A DNA stretch of 64,000 nt from Candidatus Nanopelagicus hibericus (GCF_002288005.1 NZ_CP016771.1:62001-126000), one strand, 5' to 3'; positions 37,698 through 47,168 are shown, numbered from the stretch's first letter. Numbers and translations: made by a program. Notes: generated by a model from the letters alone, not told the origin.

Positions 37698-39199
37698 GTT
37701 TATTGACGGCGATCGGAGTATTGCCATTAATTGGTGCAATTTTTCTCGCGGTCGTACCGAGTAAAAATATTGAATTAATAAAAAGATTTGCATTTGGTGT
37801 TACTTTAATTGTTGCTGCACTTTCAATATTACTTGCCACCGGATTTGATAGAGCCTCTACCAAAATGCAATATGTGCAGAGTAATTCTTGGATTTCATCA
37901 TTTAATATCAATTTTGCGGTAGGAATAGATGGAATCTCATTAGTTTTAATATTATTATCTACAATTTTAGTACCCATTGTTGTGCTTGCCACCTGGAATG
38001 AAGCAGATGCTGGCCGTTGGGGAGTCAAAAGCTTTTATGTCTTGATACTTGCTCTAGAGACACTAATGATTGGTGTATTCGCTGCGACAGATTTGTTCTT
38101 GTTCTACGTTTTCTTTGAAGCTATGTTGATTCCTATTTACTTTTTGATTGGTGGCTACGGCAGCGGTAATCGATCTGCCGCAGCAATTAAATTTCTGCTT
38201 TACAGTTTATTTGGTGGATTATTAATGCTTGCTTCAATTATTGGTGTTTATGTCATCTCTGGGAATCAAATTGGAGCAACCTTTGATTTAGCCCAACTTG
38301 CAACCTTGAAGATTGATAATCAAACAGAGAATTTCCTCTTTCTTGGATTTTTTATTGCCTTCGCAATTAAGGCACCATTGTGGCCATTTCACACCTGGTT
38401 GCCAGATGCTGCTAAATCAGCTACTCCAGGAACCTCTGTTCTACTTCTTGGAGTATTAGACAAGGTTGGCACCTACGGAATGATTCGCTTTTGCATTGAG
38501 TTATTTCCGGATGCAAGTAAAACATTTACGCCGTTAATTATCACTCTAGCTGTGATATCGATTATTTACGGCGCATTTATGGCGATTGGCCAAAAGGATA
38601 TAAAGGGTTTGATTGCATTTACATCAATCTCTCACTTTGGTTTTATCACCATGGGAATTTTTGCTATGACATCACAAGGAATGTCTGGCGCAAATCTTTA
38701 TATGGTCAACCATGGCTTTTCCACTGCAGCACTCTTCTTAATTGCTGGTTGGATGATGGCAAGACGTGGCTCTTCAACCATTTCTGATTTTGGTGGTTTA
38801 CAAAGAGTTACCCCAGTTATGGCTTGGACATTTTTTATTGCCGGAATGTCTGGCTTAGCACTACCTGGATTATCTAGCTTTGTTAGCGAGTTTTTAGTTT
38901 TAGTGGGTACCTACACTAGGTATCCAGTAGCAGCGGTCATCGGTACCTTAGGAATTGTGCTTGCAGCTTTATATATTTTGATTCCAGTGCAAAAGACATT
39001 ACATGGGCCAACCACACCAGGAAATGAAAATCTTAAAGATTTAAATCTCAGAGAAAAAATCGCTATCGCACCAGTAATTTTAGTAATTATTTTAATGGGT
39101 TTTTATCCAAAACCAGTGCTTGATGTAATAAATCCAACATCGGCGCAAGTAGTTACCAATGCTGGCTTTACTGATCCGATTGCGCAGGTGAGCAAATAA
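37694..39199 (+). CDS. nuoM: NADH-quinone oxidoreductase subunit M
   Basis: A 501 aa antiporter-like proton-pumping subunit. The start is ATG 37694, overlapping the nuoL stop, rather than the TTG five codons upstream. Signatures: FYVFFEAMLIPIYFLIGGYG with the key Glu, FLGFFIAFAIKAPLWPFHTWLPDA with Lys and His of the proton path, and MVNHGFSTAALFLIAG. The stop shares a base with the nuoN ATG. Confidence 0.95.
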   Translation: MSLLTAIGVLPLIGAIFLAVVPSKNIELIKRFAFGVTLIVAALSILLATGFDRASTKMQYVQSNSWISSFNINFAVGIDGISLVLILLSTILVPIVVLATWNEADAGRWGVKSFYVLILALETLMIGVFAATDLFLFYVFFEAMLIPIYFLIGGYGSGNRSAAAIKFLLYSLFGGLLMLASIIGVYVISGNQIGATFDLAQLATLKIDNQTENFLFLGFFIAFAIKAPLWPFHTWLPDAAKSATPGTSVLLLGVLDKVGTYGMIRFCIELFPDASKTFTPLIITLAVISIIYGAFMAIGQKDIKGLIAFTSISHFGFITMGIFAMTSQGMSGANLYMVNHGFSTAALFLIAGWMMARRGSSTISDFGGLQRVTPVMAWTFFIAGMSGLALPGLSSFVSEFLVLVGTYTRYPVAAVIGTLGIVLAALYILIPVQKTLHGPTTPGNENLKDLNLREKIAIAPVILVIILMGFYPKPVLDVINPTSAQVVTNAGFTDPIAQVSK

Positions 39200-40707
39200 T
39201 GTTGACCGCACCAGTACTTTCCTACTCTTTACTTGCACCTATGTTGATTGTTTTTGGTGGCGCAGTTGCTGGGGTGTTAGTTGAGGCATTTTTAGGAAGA
39301 GCGCAACGAGCTGCAGTTCAGTTAACAATAAGTGTTGGCACCTTACTTCTGGCGTTGCAACAACTTTGGCGAATAAGAGATCTAAGCTCTACTACCGCTG
39401 CAGTTAACTCTGTAACCATTGATAAAGCGGGTATCTTCTTACAAGCAACCGTGGTATTGCTTGCACTAGTTGCAGTATTACTAATTGCTGATCAAGATAA
39501 TTTTGTGGCCCAAGCATCTGCTGTGCCAGGATCAAGTGAAGAGATAAATGCATTGCAACAAAAGAGTCAGCAAACTGAGATTTTTCCACTGTTTCTGTTT
39601 GCTGTAGGTGGCATGATGTTATTTCCAGTTGCCACAGATTTGATCACCCTATTTGTTGCACTTGAAGTTTTTTCACTCCCGCTTTACTTATTAGCTGGAT
39701 TAAGCCGGCGCAAGCGTTTACTCTCCCAAGAGGCAGCGCTGAAATACTTCTTATTAGGTGCATACGCCTCAGCATTTTTCTTATTCGGCGCAGCCTTTCT
39801 ATATGGATATGCCGGAACTATTTCACTATCTGGTATTAGTGCAGCGTTTGGCACCGCCAACGAGGTGTTTCTGCTGATTGGAATTGTTTTTGTCTCAGTT
39901 GGCCTCCTATTTAAAATTAGCGCTGTTCCATTCCACTCTTGGACTCCAGATGTTTATCAAGGTGCACCAACACCAATCACTGCGTTTATGGCTGCCTGCA
40001 CAAAAGTGGCAGCATTTGGCGCAATCTTAAGAATCTTCTATGTTGGCTTTGCACAATCACAAACCCTCTGGCAACCAATAATTACTGTGATTGCAATCTT
40101 GACCATGATATTTGGCTCAATTGTTGCAATCTCACAGCGTGACATTAAACGAATGCTTGCTTACTCATCTATTGCTCATGCTGGATTTTTACTATCAGGA
40201 GTTGTGGCATTAAATAAGGATGGCCTAGCTGCTTCACTCTTTTATCTATTTGCATATGGATTCACCACACTGGCGGCCTTTGGCATCATCGGTTTAGTTA
40301 AGGACTCAGCGGGTGAAGTTACCGATCTAAATCGCTGGATTGGGTTGGGAAAAAAGTCTCCTCTTGTTGGAGGTGTTTTTGCCTTCTTGCTTCTTAGTTT
40401 TGCCGGAATTCCACTAACTTCAGGTTTTATAGCAAAGTTCGCTATTTTTTCAGCAGCATATAAATCTGGAAATATCGCACTTGTAGTAGTTGGCGTACTA
40501 GCAAGTGCCGTAGCGGCATTCTTCTACATCAGAGTAATAATTATGATCTTCTTTACCGATCCAATAAATGATTCAGTGTCGGTGGTCATCCCTTCAGTTA
40601 AGAGTAAAATTTCTATCTCTGTCGCAACGTTGATTTCAATTGTTTTAGGCTTAGCACCATCACTGCTACTTAATGGCGCAGATAACTTTGCTAATTTTTT
40701 AAGATAA
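39199..40707 (+). CDS. nuoN: NADH-quinone oxidoreductase subunit N
   Basis: A 502 aa antiporter-like proton-pumping subunit, last of the nuo genes. Signatures: LFVALEVFSLPLYLLAGL with the conserved Glu, EAALKYFLLGAYASAFFLFG, FKISAVPFHSWTPDVYQGAPTP, and SYSSIAHAGFLLSG-type antiporter helix. The polyprenyl synthase ATG follows the stop with no gap, so both are probably cotranscribed. Confidence 0.95.
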   Translation: MLTAPVLSYSLLAPMLIVFGGAVAGVLVEAFLGRAQRAAVQLTISVGTLLLALQQLWRIRDLSSTTAAVNSVTIDKAGIFLQATVVLLALVAVLLIADQDNFVAQASAVPGSSEEINALQQKSQQTEIFPLFLFAVGGMMLFPVATDLITLFVALEVFSLPLYLLAGLSRRKRLLSQEAALKYFLLGAYASAFFLFGAAFLYGYAGTISLSGISAAFGTANEVFLLIGIVFVSVGLLFKISAVPFHSWTPDVYQGAPTPITAFMAACTKVAAFGAILRIFYVGFAQSQTLWQPIITVIAILTMIFGSIVAISQRDIKRMLAYSSIAHAGFLLSGVVALNKDGLAASLFYLFAYGFTTLAAFGIIGLVKDSAGEVTDLNRWIGLGKKSPLVGGVFAFLLLSFAGIPLTSGFIAKFAIFSAAYKSGNIALVVVGVLASAVAAFFYIRVIIMIFFTDPINDSVSVVIPSVKSKISISVATLISIVLGLAPSLLLNGADNFANFLR

Positions 40708-41694
40708 ATGAATCAGACAGGTATTCCAAATTTAGATCCATCTCTTGAGGCAACCTTGATTGCTGACATGAAAAAAGTAGAGGATTTAATGCGGTCGCAT
40801 ATAAAAGGGGATTACCCTTTGGTGGTTGAGACCTCACGGCATTTAGTTGAAGCAGGTGGGAAACGACTTAGACCACTTCTCACTCTACTGGCAGCACAAT
40901 TTGGCGACCCAACCAATTACGACATTATCAAAGCGGCTGTTTGTTGCGAGCTTACCCATCTTGCAACTTTATATCATGACGATGTAATGGATGATGCGGT
41001 TTTAAGACGCGGAGTAATTAGTGCCAACAAAAAATGGAATAACGCAGTTGCTATTTTGACGGGTGATTATCTCTTCTCCAAGGTTTCAGATATGTTGGCA
41101 GATATTGGTCCAGATGCGGTTAAGCTGCAAGCAAAAACATTTGAGCGCTTAGTAATTGGTCAAATTAAAGAGACGCAGGGCAAAAGTGATGGACTCTCAC
41201 AAATAGATCACTACATGAAGGTAGTAGCTGATAAAACTGGCTCACTTATTGCAACTAGCGCCAGATTTGGCGCCTTGCTATCAGGTGCCTCACCAGCAGT
41301 TGTTGAATGCTTAACTAAGTTTGGTGAAAAAGTTGGGGTGGCATTTCAGGTTGCGGATGATCTACTAGATATTGCAAGCAGTGAAACTGCATCGGGCAAG
41401 ACTCCAGGAACTGATTTAAAGGAGGGCATTCCCACATTAGTTACATTGTTTGTGATGGCAGAAAATGACCCTGCTGATAAAGAGCTGATCAGTAAATTGA
41501 GTAAACCAATTAATGATGAGGAGCTTTCGCAAGTAATACAATCATTGCGCACTCATAAGGTGATAGAAAAAGTTAAGGCTTATTTGGCAAAAGTGGCTAC
41601 TGAGGCAAATGAATTATTGATTGATTTACCAGATGGAGCAGCCAAAGATGCGCTGAAAAACCTAACCTTTGCTTTGGTTACTCGCTCTACCTGA
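40708..41694 (+). CDS. Polyprenyl diphosphate synthase (menaquinone side chain likely)
   Basis: A 328 aa trans-isoprenyl diphosphate synthase. The first Asp-rich motif DDVMDD is at 91-96 and the second DDLLD at 217-221; GGKRLRPLL near 50-58 binds the diphosphate. It elongates farnesyl or geranyl diphosphate with isopentenyl diphosphate. The residue 5 positions before the first motif is Leu within HLATLYHDD, compatible with a long chain, but chain length cannot be fixed by eye. Its place directly behind nuoN, and the men genes nearby, suggest it makes the menaquinone tail. Its last 33 nt overlap the rarD-like gene on the opposite strand. Confidence 0.9.
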   Translation: MNQTGIPNLDPSLEATLIADMKKVEDLMRSHIKGDYPLVVETSRHLVEAGGKRLRPLLTLLAAQFGDPTNYDIIKAAVCCELTHLATLYHDDVMDDAVLRRGVISANKKWNNAVAILTGDYLFSKVSDMLADIGPDAVKLQAKTFERLVIGQIKETQGKSDGLSQIDHYMKVVADKTGSLIATSARFGALLSGASPAVVECLTKFGEKVGVAFQVADDLLDIASSETASGKTPGTDLKEGIPTLVTLFVMAENDPADKELISKLSKPINDEELSQVIQSLRTHKVIEKVKAYLAKVATEANELLIDLPDGAAKDALKNLTFALVTRST

Positions 41695-42552
41695 TCGATA
41701 CATATTAATACCCAATAAAATAAGTGCGATCCAAATAAATACAAATCCAAATATCTTTGTGAATGTCAATGGTTCGTGAAAGAGTACAAAACCAACTAAA
41801 AACATAATTGTTGGATTTATGTAGCCGAGTAATCCAGTAATAGTCAACGGCAAGCTAGTAGCCGCAGAGTTGAACATCAGCAACGGAATCACGGTTAGCA
41901 AGCCTGCAGACATTAGCGATAACGAGAACCCAAGATCTGTACCAAATTGTGCTTGGTTGGTGCTCATTAGGTAGAACATGTAAATCAAACTTGGGGGAAG
42001 TGCAAAAAGCATTTCGATTGACAAAGTTTGCAGAGAACCAGCATCAAGTCGCTTTTTAACCAATGAATAACAGCCCCAACTAAAAGCTAAACCAAAGGCG
42101 ACAAGTGGAATTTGGCCAAAGGCCACAGTTAAGATGCCAACGCCGATTCCAGCAAGTGTGAGTGATAACTTTTGTGTCATATCTAATTTTTCTTTCAAGA
42201 TTAGGAGACCAAAGCACACCACAACAAGTGGAGTCATGTAATAACCAAGTGATGCTTCAACTACTCGATCTACAGAGACTGCCCAAATGTAAATACCCCA
42301 ATTGAGTGTCAACAAAAATGAGGACAACGCAAGAGTGAAGAAAGTTTTGATATTTGTAATTAATTTGAGTGCAGCTCGTAATTGTTTTTGAAAGGTAAGA
42401 AAAATTAGGCATACAACTAAGGACCAAACTCCTCGATTGGCTAATATTTCATAGGCGGATGCACGCTCGAGCCAGCGCCAATAAACTGGTAGTAAACCCC
42501 AGATTACATATGCGCCAACACCATAAAAGATACCCAAACTATTTAGCTTCAA
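41662..42552 (-). CDS. rarD: RarD-type EamA/DMT permease
   Basis: A 296 aa transporter with ten transmembrane helices made of two EamA repeats. The opening GIFYGVGAYVIWGLLPVYWRWLE is characteristic of RarD. The cargo of RarD proteins is not established. TTG start with AAGGA a few bases upstream. It follows the yajQ-family gene on the same strand by 16 nt and is probably cotranscribed. Its 3' end overlaps the polyprenyl synthase gene by 33 nt in antisense. Confidence 0.88.
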   Translation of the reverse strand: MKLNSLGIFYGVGAYVIWGLLPVYWRWLERASAYEILANRGVWSLVVCLIFLTFQKQLRAALKLITNIKTFFTLALSSFLLTLNWGIYIWAVSVDRVVEASLGYYMTPLVVVCFGLLILKEKLDMTQKLSLTLAGIGVGILTVAFGQIPLVAFGLAFSWGCYSLVKKRLDAGSLQTLSIEMLFALPPSLIYMFYLMSTNQAQFGTDLGFSLSLMSAGLLTVIPLLMFNSAATSLPLTITGLLGYINPTIMFLVGFVLFHEPLTFTKIFGFVFIWIALILLGINMYRSGRASNQSKG

Positions 42553-42568
42553 ATTGTCCTTAATTTAT

Positions 42569-43057
42569 TTATCGGTAGTTGGTGAACTGAACCGCAAAAT
42601 CCCAACTCTCTTTCTTGACCTGGGCAATAGCAGTTTGCAAATCATCCCTACTCTTACCTGAAACCCGCAGTTCATCACCTTGGATCTGAGTTTTTAGAGA
42701 TTTAGGTCCTTTTTCTTTTAAGAACTTAGCGATCTTTTTTGCATTCTCAGTTGAGATGCCCTCTTTAAATTCACAATTTATTCTGTAAGTTTTGCCACTT
42801 AACGCTGGCTCCCCAGCATCTAGGTGCTTTAAAGAGACATTTCGTTTGATTAATTTATCCTTCAATACATCCAACGCCGCTTTTACTCGCTCTTCAGTGC
42901 CAGACTCCAACAAAACTTTCAAGCCAGTTTTTTCAATCTTGGTCTCAGTGTTCTTAAAGTCATACCGAGTTGCGATTTCTCGATCACACTGATTGAAGGC
43001 GTTATCCAACTCCATTTGATCAATTTTTGAGACTATGTCGAAGCTGCTGTCGGCCAT
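42569..43057 (-). CDS. yajQ: YajQ family nucleotide-binding protein
   Basis: A 162 aa UPF0234 protein. Signatures: SFDIVSKID at the start, [19 protein letters not shown] near 19-37, and the C-terminal VQFTNYR. Some members bind cyclic di-GMP or RNA, and the role here is unknown. A yajQ-family gene beside tRNA-Tyr is also known in Streptomyces, so the placement is ancestral. No Shine-Dalgarno sequence. Confidence 0.94.
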   Translation of the reverse strand: MADSSFDIVSKIDQMELDNAFNQCDREIATRYDFKNTETKIEKTGLKVLLESGTEERVKAALDVLKDKLIKRNVSLKHLDAGEPALSGKTYRINCEFKEGISTENAKKIAKFLKEKGPKSLKTQIQGDELRVSGKSRDDLQTAIAQVKKESWDFAVQFTNYR

Positions 43058-43063
43058 GTCTAT

Positions 43064-43069
43064 ACTTTA
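43064..43069 (-). promoter_or_regulatory. -10 box of a predicted leaderless yajQ mRNA
   Basis: TAAAGT, 6 nt (ATAGAC), then ATG on the minus strand. No ribosome binding site is present. Confidence 0.5.
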
Positions 43070-43123
43070 CTCGCTAAATTGATTAGATTTTTCCTAATAC
43101 CAAAAGAATAGATTGGAGTGGTT

Positions 43124-44365
43124 GTGAGCCAGGTGAAGGTTAAGCGGCGCATACCAAGTCCAAAAGATCTTGCTCAATTGTTAAGATTTAGAAAAGTTAT
43201 TTGGAACCCTCGTAAACGCCGACTCACAAGAGCACTTACTGTTTATGATTTAAGAGATATTGCAAAGCGGCGCACTCCACAAGCACCATTTGATTACACC
43301 GATGGTGGCGCTGATACTGAAACGAGTTTGACCAGAGCCAGAGCAGCTTATGAAAAACTAGAGTTTCAACCAAAGATTTTGCGTAATGTCAAAGATGTAG
43401 ATCTTTCAGTGGAAATGCTGGGCAAAAAAATGAGCATGCCATTGGGTATAGCGCCAACTGGATTTACTAGGATGATGCAAACTGAGGGTGAGTATGCAGG
43501 TGCATGCGCTGCTCGTGACGCCGGTATTCCTTTCACACTCTCAACTATGGGAACTAGATCTATTGAAGATGTAGCAAAAGCTGCACCCGATGGCCGTAAT
43601 TGGTTTCAACTTTATATGTGGAAAGATCGCGATCGAAGTATGGCTCTGGTTAAGAGGGCAAAGGATGCTGGCTTTGACACTTTGGTATTAACAGTTGATG
43701 TGCCAGTTGCTGGCGCCAGATTACGTGATGTGCGAAATGGTATGACTATTCCACCCTCACTAACATCTAAAACAATACTTAATGCAATACCTCGTCCTGC
43801 TTGGTGGATTAATTTTCTAACCACCGATCCACTTAAGTTTGCATCTTTAGATTCATGGAATGGCACTGTGGCAGAGCTGCTTGATTCTATGTTTGATCCA
43901 ACTATTACCTATGAGGATTTAAAGTGGATCAGAGGGCAATGGCAGGGCAGTTTGGTAGTAAAAGGAATTCAAAATGTTGATGACGCATTGATGTCTATTG
44001 AATCTGGCGCAGATGCAATAATTCTTTCAAACCATGGTGGCCGGCAGTTAGATCGGGCCCCGGTTCCACTTCACCTGTTGCCGGAGGTAATAAAAGCTGT
44101 GGGTAGTAAGGCAGAGGTTCATATTGATACTGGAATTATGCATGGCGCAGATGTGGTGGCAGCACTTGCCACCGGCGCAAAATTCACTTGGATCGGCAGG
44201 GCTTATCTCTATGGCTTAATGGCAGGTGGCAAACCAGGTGTTGATAGAGCTTTAGATATTTTAAAAACACAAATTTCCAGAACCATGAAATTACTTGGTG
44301 CAAGAACTGTTGCAGAGTTAAACCCAGATCATGTTCGATTTATTGCACGGTATAGCGATAAATAA
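43124..44365 (+). CDS. lldD: FMN-dependent alpha-hydroxy acid oxidase/dehydrogenase (LldD-like)
   Basis: About 413 aa; GTG 43124 is preferred because GGAG at 43115-43118 is 5 nt upstream, while the GTG at 43118 overlaps it. TIM-barrel FMN enzyme. The N-terminal [25 protein letters not shown] is typical. [30 protein letters not shown] and the catalytic [14 protein letters not shown] (His as base, Arg for the carboxylate) follow. It probably oxidises L-lactate or a related 2-hydroxy acid and passes electrons to menaquinone. Mycofactocin-linked and glycolate-oxidising relatives look alike, so the substrate is uncertain. Confidence 0.85.
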   Translation: MSQVKVKRRIPSPKDLAQLLRFRKVIWNPRKRRLTRALTVYDLRDIAKRRTPQAPFDYTDGGADTETSLTRARAAYEKLEFQPKILRNVKDVDLSVEMLGKKMSMPLGIAPTGFTRMMQTEGEYAGACAARDAGIPFTLSTMGTRSIEDVAKAAPDGRNWFQLYMWKDRDRSMALVKRAKDAGFDTLVLTVDVPVAGARLRDVRNGMTIPPSLTSKTILNAIPRPAWWINFLTTDPLKFASLDSWNGTVAELLDSMFDPTITYEDLKWIRGQWQGSLVVKGIQNVDDALMSIESGADAIILSNHGGRQLDRAPVPLHLLPEVIKAVGSKAEVHIDTGIMHGADVVAALATGAKFTWIGRAYLYGLMAGGKPGVDRALDILKTQISRTMKLLGARTVAELNPDHVRFIARYSDK

Positions 44366-44373
44366 TTGCTCTT

Positions 44374-44403
44374 TTGGCATTACAACTACCTAGGCTTTAG
44401 ACT
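44374..44403 (+). promoter_or_regulatory. Promoter for tRNA-Tyr
   Basis: TTGGCA at 44374-44379 (5 of 6 to the -35 consensus), 18-nt spacer, TAGACT at 44398-44403 (4 of 6 to the -10). Start would fall near 44410, 15 nt before the tRNA. Confidence 0.5.
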
Positions 44404-44424
44404 TCACTAACGCTTAACAATCTT

Positions 44425-44510
44425 GGCGGGTTGCCCGAGCGGCCAATGGGAGGGGACTGTAAATCCCCCGGCTTATGCCTTCGTAGGTTCAAATCCTTCA
44501 CCCGCCACCA
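44425..44510 (+). tRNA. tRNA-Tyr (GTA)
   Basis: Acceptor stem GGCGGGT pairs with ACCCGCC at 44500-44506, followed by A and an encoded CCA. The anticodon loop in the CTGTAAATC region reads GTA. The long variable arm (CCCGGCTTATGCCTTCG region) is as expected for a class II tRNA. It is the only tRNA in this window with an encoded CCA. Confidence 0.95.
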
Positions 44511-44515
44511 AATAA

Positions 44516-45442
44516 TTAAATCGAGTACTTATCCAATAATAGTTTTAGGTTTGAATCATTTCTATCTTGATTACCACTCTGCCACAAGCCATCTGCTTGC
44601 GTTGCTTCTATGTAATTTAATTTACTAATACCAGGTAGGCGTTTAGTTAGAGTGCCAACTCGTCTGCCTTGGATGAACCACCAAAGATCATCGGTGTGGA
44701 AGGAGAGCTGCTTATAGGATTTTTCATCAGTGACATCTGAGTGGAAAAAATCTGCTTTATAGAGTGTGCCAGCACCTGAGGTAGCGAATAAATCAGTAGC
44801 TGGCCCATCATTTAGGGAGTAGTTTTTATGCCAACTGTTATAAGAAGAGATTTTTTCATCGCCGGAATAGGTGATCTTATGTACGCGGCTAGCAACTATT
44901 GCTTTAGGTGTCAGGTGATGCTGGATCATAAGCTTTAAACTCAGATCTGCCTCAAAGATTAAATCATCATCAACAACAATTATTGGTAAAGCTTTTTCTA
45001 GCATAAGGGTTGGAATCAACTTCTTACCTGGTCCTAAATCAGCGCAGCTATTAATCTGCAAAATTCCATTATTTTTTAAGGCTGAAACATCGGTAGGCAG
45101 CTTTGCCATATCTTCCGATGCAATATTTAAATATATTTTATTTGGGATCAAACGTTGATTTAGTAGCTGCTCAATCACTATATGTAGAGTTTTAAATCTT
45201 GCAGGATGGCTGGTTAAGGAGATTACATGCTCCCAGCTGACATTTTTAAACTCTTTACCATTTGGTATCAGTAAATGATTAAGAATATTGTTGCCATCAC
45301 CTGCTCTCAGCAAATTTATATTAGCCATCAACTCATTGTGATGTTTAGTTGCCTTACTCCCAAGATTTCTAGCACTCCTAATTAAATAATAAAGTGCAAA
45401 AAGTTGCAGAGCCAGAATTGCTATCAATATCGCTCTGTTCAT
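44516..45442 (-). CDS. Membrane-anchored glycosyltransferase-like protein
   Basis: A 308 aa protein I cannot place in a named family. Residues 3-22 form an N-terminal transmembrane anchor. The rest resembles a GT-A fold: ISLTSHPARFKTLHIVIEQLL near 75-94 recalls family 2 donors, VVDDD at 156-160 fits the DXD metal site, and SFHTDDLWWFIQG near 245 fits the acceptor-side catalytic acid region. It probably transfers a sugar to a membrane or cell-surface acceptor. It is 6 nt from the tRNA-Tyr gene on the opposite strand and diverges from another glycosyltransferase gene. Confidence 0.68.
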   Translation of the reverse strand: MNRAILIAILALQLFALYYLIRSARNLGSKATKHHNELMANINLLRAGDGNNILNHLLIPNGKEFKNVSWEHVISLTSHPARFKTLHIVIEQLLNQRLIPNKIYLNIASEDMAKLPTDVSALKNNGILQINSCADLGPGKKLIPTLMLEKALPIIVVDDDLIFEADLSLKLMIQHHLTPKAIVASRVHKITYSGDEKISSYNSWHKNYSLNDGPATDLFATSGAGTLYKADFFHSDVTDEKSYKQLSFHTDDLWWFIQGRRVGTLTKRLPGISKLNYIEATQADGLWQSGNQDRNDSNLKLLLDKYSI

Positions 45443-45467
45443 TAGCTCTGCCTAACTTTGTTGTAGT

Positions 45468-45473
45468 TATACT
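45468..45473 (+). promoter_or_regulatory. -10 box of a predicted leaderless glycosyltransferase mRNA
   Basis: TATACT, 6 nt (GATTGC), then ATG at 45480. It is the closest -10 match in the window to TATAAT. The divergent gene at 45442 has TAGGCA at the equivalent place, a weaker match. Confidence 0.55.
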
Positions 45474-45479
45474 GATTGC

Positions 45480-46871
45480 ATGGATAAGCCAGCCATAATT
45501 CTAGCCACTAGCAATGGTATTGGTATGGGGCACCTAACCCGGGCGAGTGCGATCGCTACTGAATTGAAGAGTTTTGCAAATCCAATCATCATCTCCATGG
45601 CAGCTGGAGTTGTTGAGGTGCCAAAGATTGCAGGTGTGCGATTTGAGTATGTTCCCGGTAGAGATAGAAAGTGGATGGGACGATTTGCCTGGGATGCTTA
45701 TTTGCGAGATCGCATCGTAGCTTTGATTGATGAGACGGGTGCAAAAATTGTTAGTTTTGATGGCGTAGTTCCCTATCCAGGAATTATCGCAATCAAAAGT
45801 ATTCGACCTGATGTAAAACTAGTTTGGGTGCGCAGAGGTTTTTGGCAAAAGAGCTCAAGAAGCTATTTGCTCTCACTGCAATCCAAAATGATGGACTTGA
45901 TTATTACTCCAGGTGATTTTGGGCAAAGTTATGATAAGGGACCAACTGTAAATAGAGGTGATGATCGATTAGTAAAGCCAATATCAATATTTGATGCAAG
46001 AACTGCATTAGGTAAAACCGCAGCACGAAGTCTGCTGGGCATTGATCAGAATCGGCCTGCAGTGTTGGTGCAGCTAGGAGTTGGTGAGGCTGATTTAAAT
46101 GCCAAGATGAGCGCAGCATTATCTGGATTAGTAGATTGGCCAAATTTACAAGTAGTACTTACCAAGGATCCAATAGATGCAAATGGCAATCAGTTAGCAC
46201 CCGCAGGGCTTGATATAAAAATTATTCGACATTTTCCACTTGCACATGTACTGGCAGCATTTGATGCTGCCATATGCGCTGCTGGATACAACAGCGTGCA
46301 TGAGGAGTTGGCTGCAAAAATTCCGACGGTATTCATCCCAAACATTCGTGGCACCGATAATCAGGCAGCAAGGGCTGCTTGGGCAGCAGATAATAAAATG
46401 GCGTTATCTGTAGATCAAAGTGATTTGAAGCAGATTACCGCAACTGTGGCCCAATTAGCCCTACAAAGTTTGCGGGATAACTTGGCAAGTAATTGCGAAA
46501 AACTTCCAGCAGTAACTGGTGCAAAAGAAGTTTCAAAGATATTTGAAGAATTGATTAACCAGCCAAATCAACAAGAGAAAAATCTAGGTAAAACACTGTG
46601 GAAATTAAAAGTACAGGATATCTTTGGCAGAGGATGGCGAGGTGTTGTTTACTCACTACTACAACTATTAACCATGATTTATCGATGGTTTAGGCCGCAT
46701 AAAGATGTGCTTGTAAATAAACCTGATTCAATAAAATTAGTTGAGGGTGAAGTCAGTGATTTATCTAAATTAATTAAGAGTGGTGATCCGTTTGAGCATG
46801 TGCTCACCGGTGCATCCGATAGATATAAATCAAGGCGAACTCAGATTGCAAGTAAGGCTTATTTAAAGTAA
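45480..46871 (+). CDS. MurG/GT28-like glycosyltransferase with C-terminal extension
   Basis: A 463 aa GT-B protein. The N-terminal GIGMGHLTRASAIATEL motif matches the MurG/UGT donor-side loop, and the C-terminal AAICAAGYNSVHEELAAKIPTVFIP with GTDNQAARA fits the nucleotide-sugar binding half of GT28 enzymes. Family length is about 360; residues 365-463 are extra and include a probable amphipathic or membrane segment GVVYSLLQLLTMIYRWF. Likely transfers a sugar to a lipid or cell-wall polymer. It is not MurG itself: key MurG residues are not recognised and no cell-wall operon adjoins it. Confidence 0.74.
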   Translation: MDKPAIILATSNGIGMGHLTRASAIATELKSFANPIIISMAAGVVEVPKIAGVRFEYVPGRDRKWMGRFAWDAYLRDRIVALIDETGAKIVSFDGVVPYPGIIAIKSIRPDVKLVWVRRGFWQKSSRSYLLSLQSKMMDLIITPGDFGQSYDKGPTVNRGDDRLVKPISIFDARTALGKTAARSLLGIDQNRPAVLVQLGVGEADLNAKMSAALSGLVDWPNLQVVLTKDPIDANGNQLAPAGLDIKIIRHFPLAHVLAAFDAAICAAGYNSVHEELAAKIPTVFIPNIRGTDNQAARAAWAADNKMALSVDQSDLKQITATVAQLALQSLRDNLASNCEKLPAVTGAKEVSKIFEELINQPNQQEKNLGKTLWKLKVQDIFGRGWRGVVYSLLQLLTMIYRWFRPHKDVLVNKPDSIKLVEGEVSDLSKLIKSGDPFEHVLTGASDRYKSRRTQIASKAYLK

Positions 46872-46925
46872 TTAGCCAGTAATTCGTAAATAACAAAGCA
46901 GGGTTGTATCCTTAGCCAGCACTTC

Positions 46926-46998
46926 GCCCCCTTAGCTCAGTTGGTAGAGTGTTTCCATGGTAAGGAAAAGGTCATCGGTTCAATTCCGATAGGGGGCT
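46926..46998 (+). tRNA. tRNA-Thr (GGT)
   Basis: Acceptor GCCCCCT pairs with AGGGGGC at 46991-46997. The anticodon stem TTTCC/GGAAA encloses loop ATGGTAA with anticodon GGT. The T-loop GGTTCAATTCC is normal. No CCA is encoded. TATCCT at 46907-46912 is a plausible -10 box, 13 nt upstream of the tRNA. Confidence 0.93.
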
Positions 46999-47014
46999 CG
47001 AGGAGAAAAAGTTT

Positions 47015-47088
47015 GGCGGGGTAGCTCAGCTTGGTAGAGCAAGCGGCTCATAATCGCTGTGTCGTGGGTTCAAATCCCGCCTCCGCTA
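47015..47088 (+). tRNA. tRNA-Met (CAT), elongator type
   Basis: Acceptor GGCGGGG pairs with CTCCGCT at 47081-47087 with G-T wobbles. The anticodon stem AGCGG/TCGCT encloses loop CTCATAA, anticodon CAT. Its position after tRNA-Thr and before rpmG is the same as the thrT-metT-rpmG order in mycobacteria. No CCA is encoded. Confidence 0.92.
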
Positions 47089-47120
47089 CAAGTTAGAAAC
47101 CAGCAGTAATTTCAGTAAAT

Positions 47121-47168
47121 GGTGAGGGTCAGGTAACCTCACCCAAAGAAATTAACGAAAGTTAATTT
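47121..47168 (+). other. Two tandem hairpins upstream of rpmG
   Basis: First hairpin GGTGAGG/CCTCACC (47121-47127 with 47137-47143, 9-nt loop). Second hairpin AAATTAAC/GTTAATTT (47149-47168) closed by the GNRA-type tetraloop GAAA. Both are perfect. They separate tRNA-Met from the rpmG ribosome binding site and may help tRNA 3' processing or control L33. Confidence 0.55.

Noticed and set aside
44431-44628. Open frame of 65 codons crossing tRNA-Tyr
   Set aside because: It reads through a complete tRNA gene and then antisense to the glycosyltransferase-like gene, so it is a chance frame.
44425-47088. tRNA genes as integration sites for a mobile island carrying the glycosyltransferase genes
   Set aside because: I see no integrase, no direct repeat of a tRNA 3' end beyond the shared T-loop sequence, and no composition change obvious by eye.
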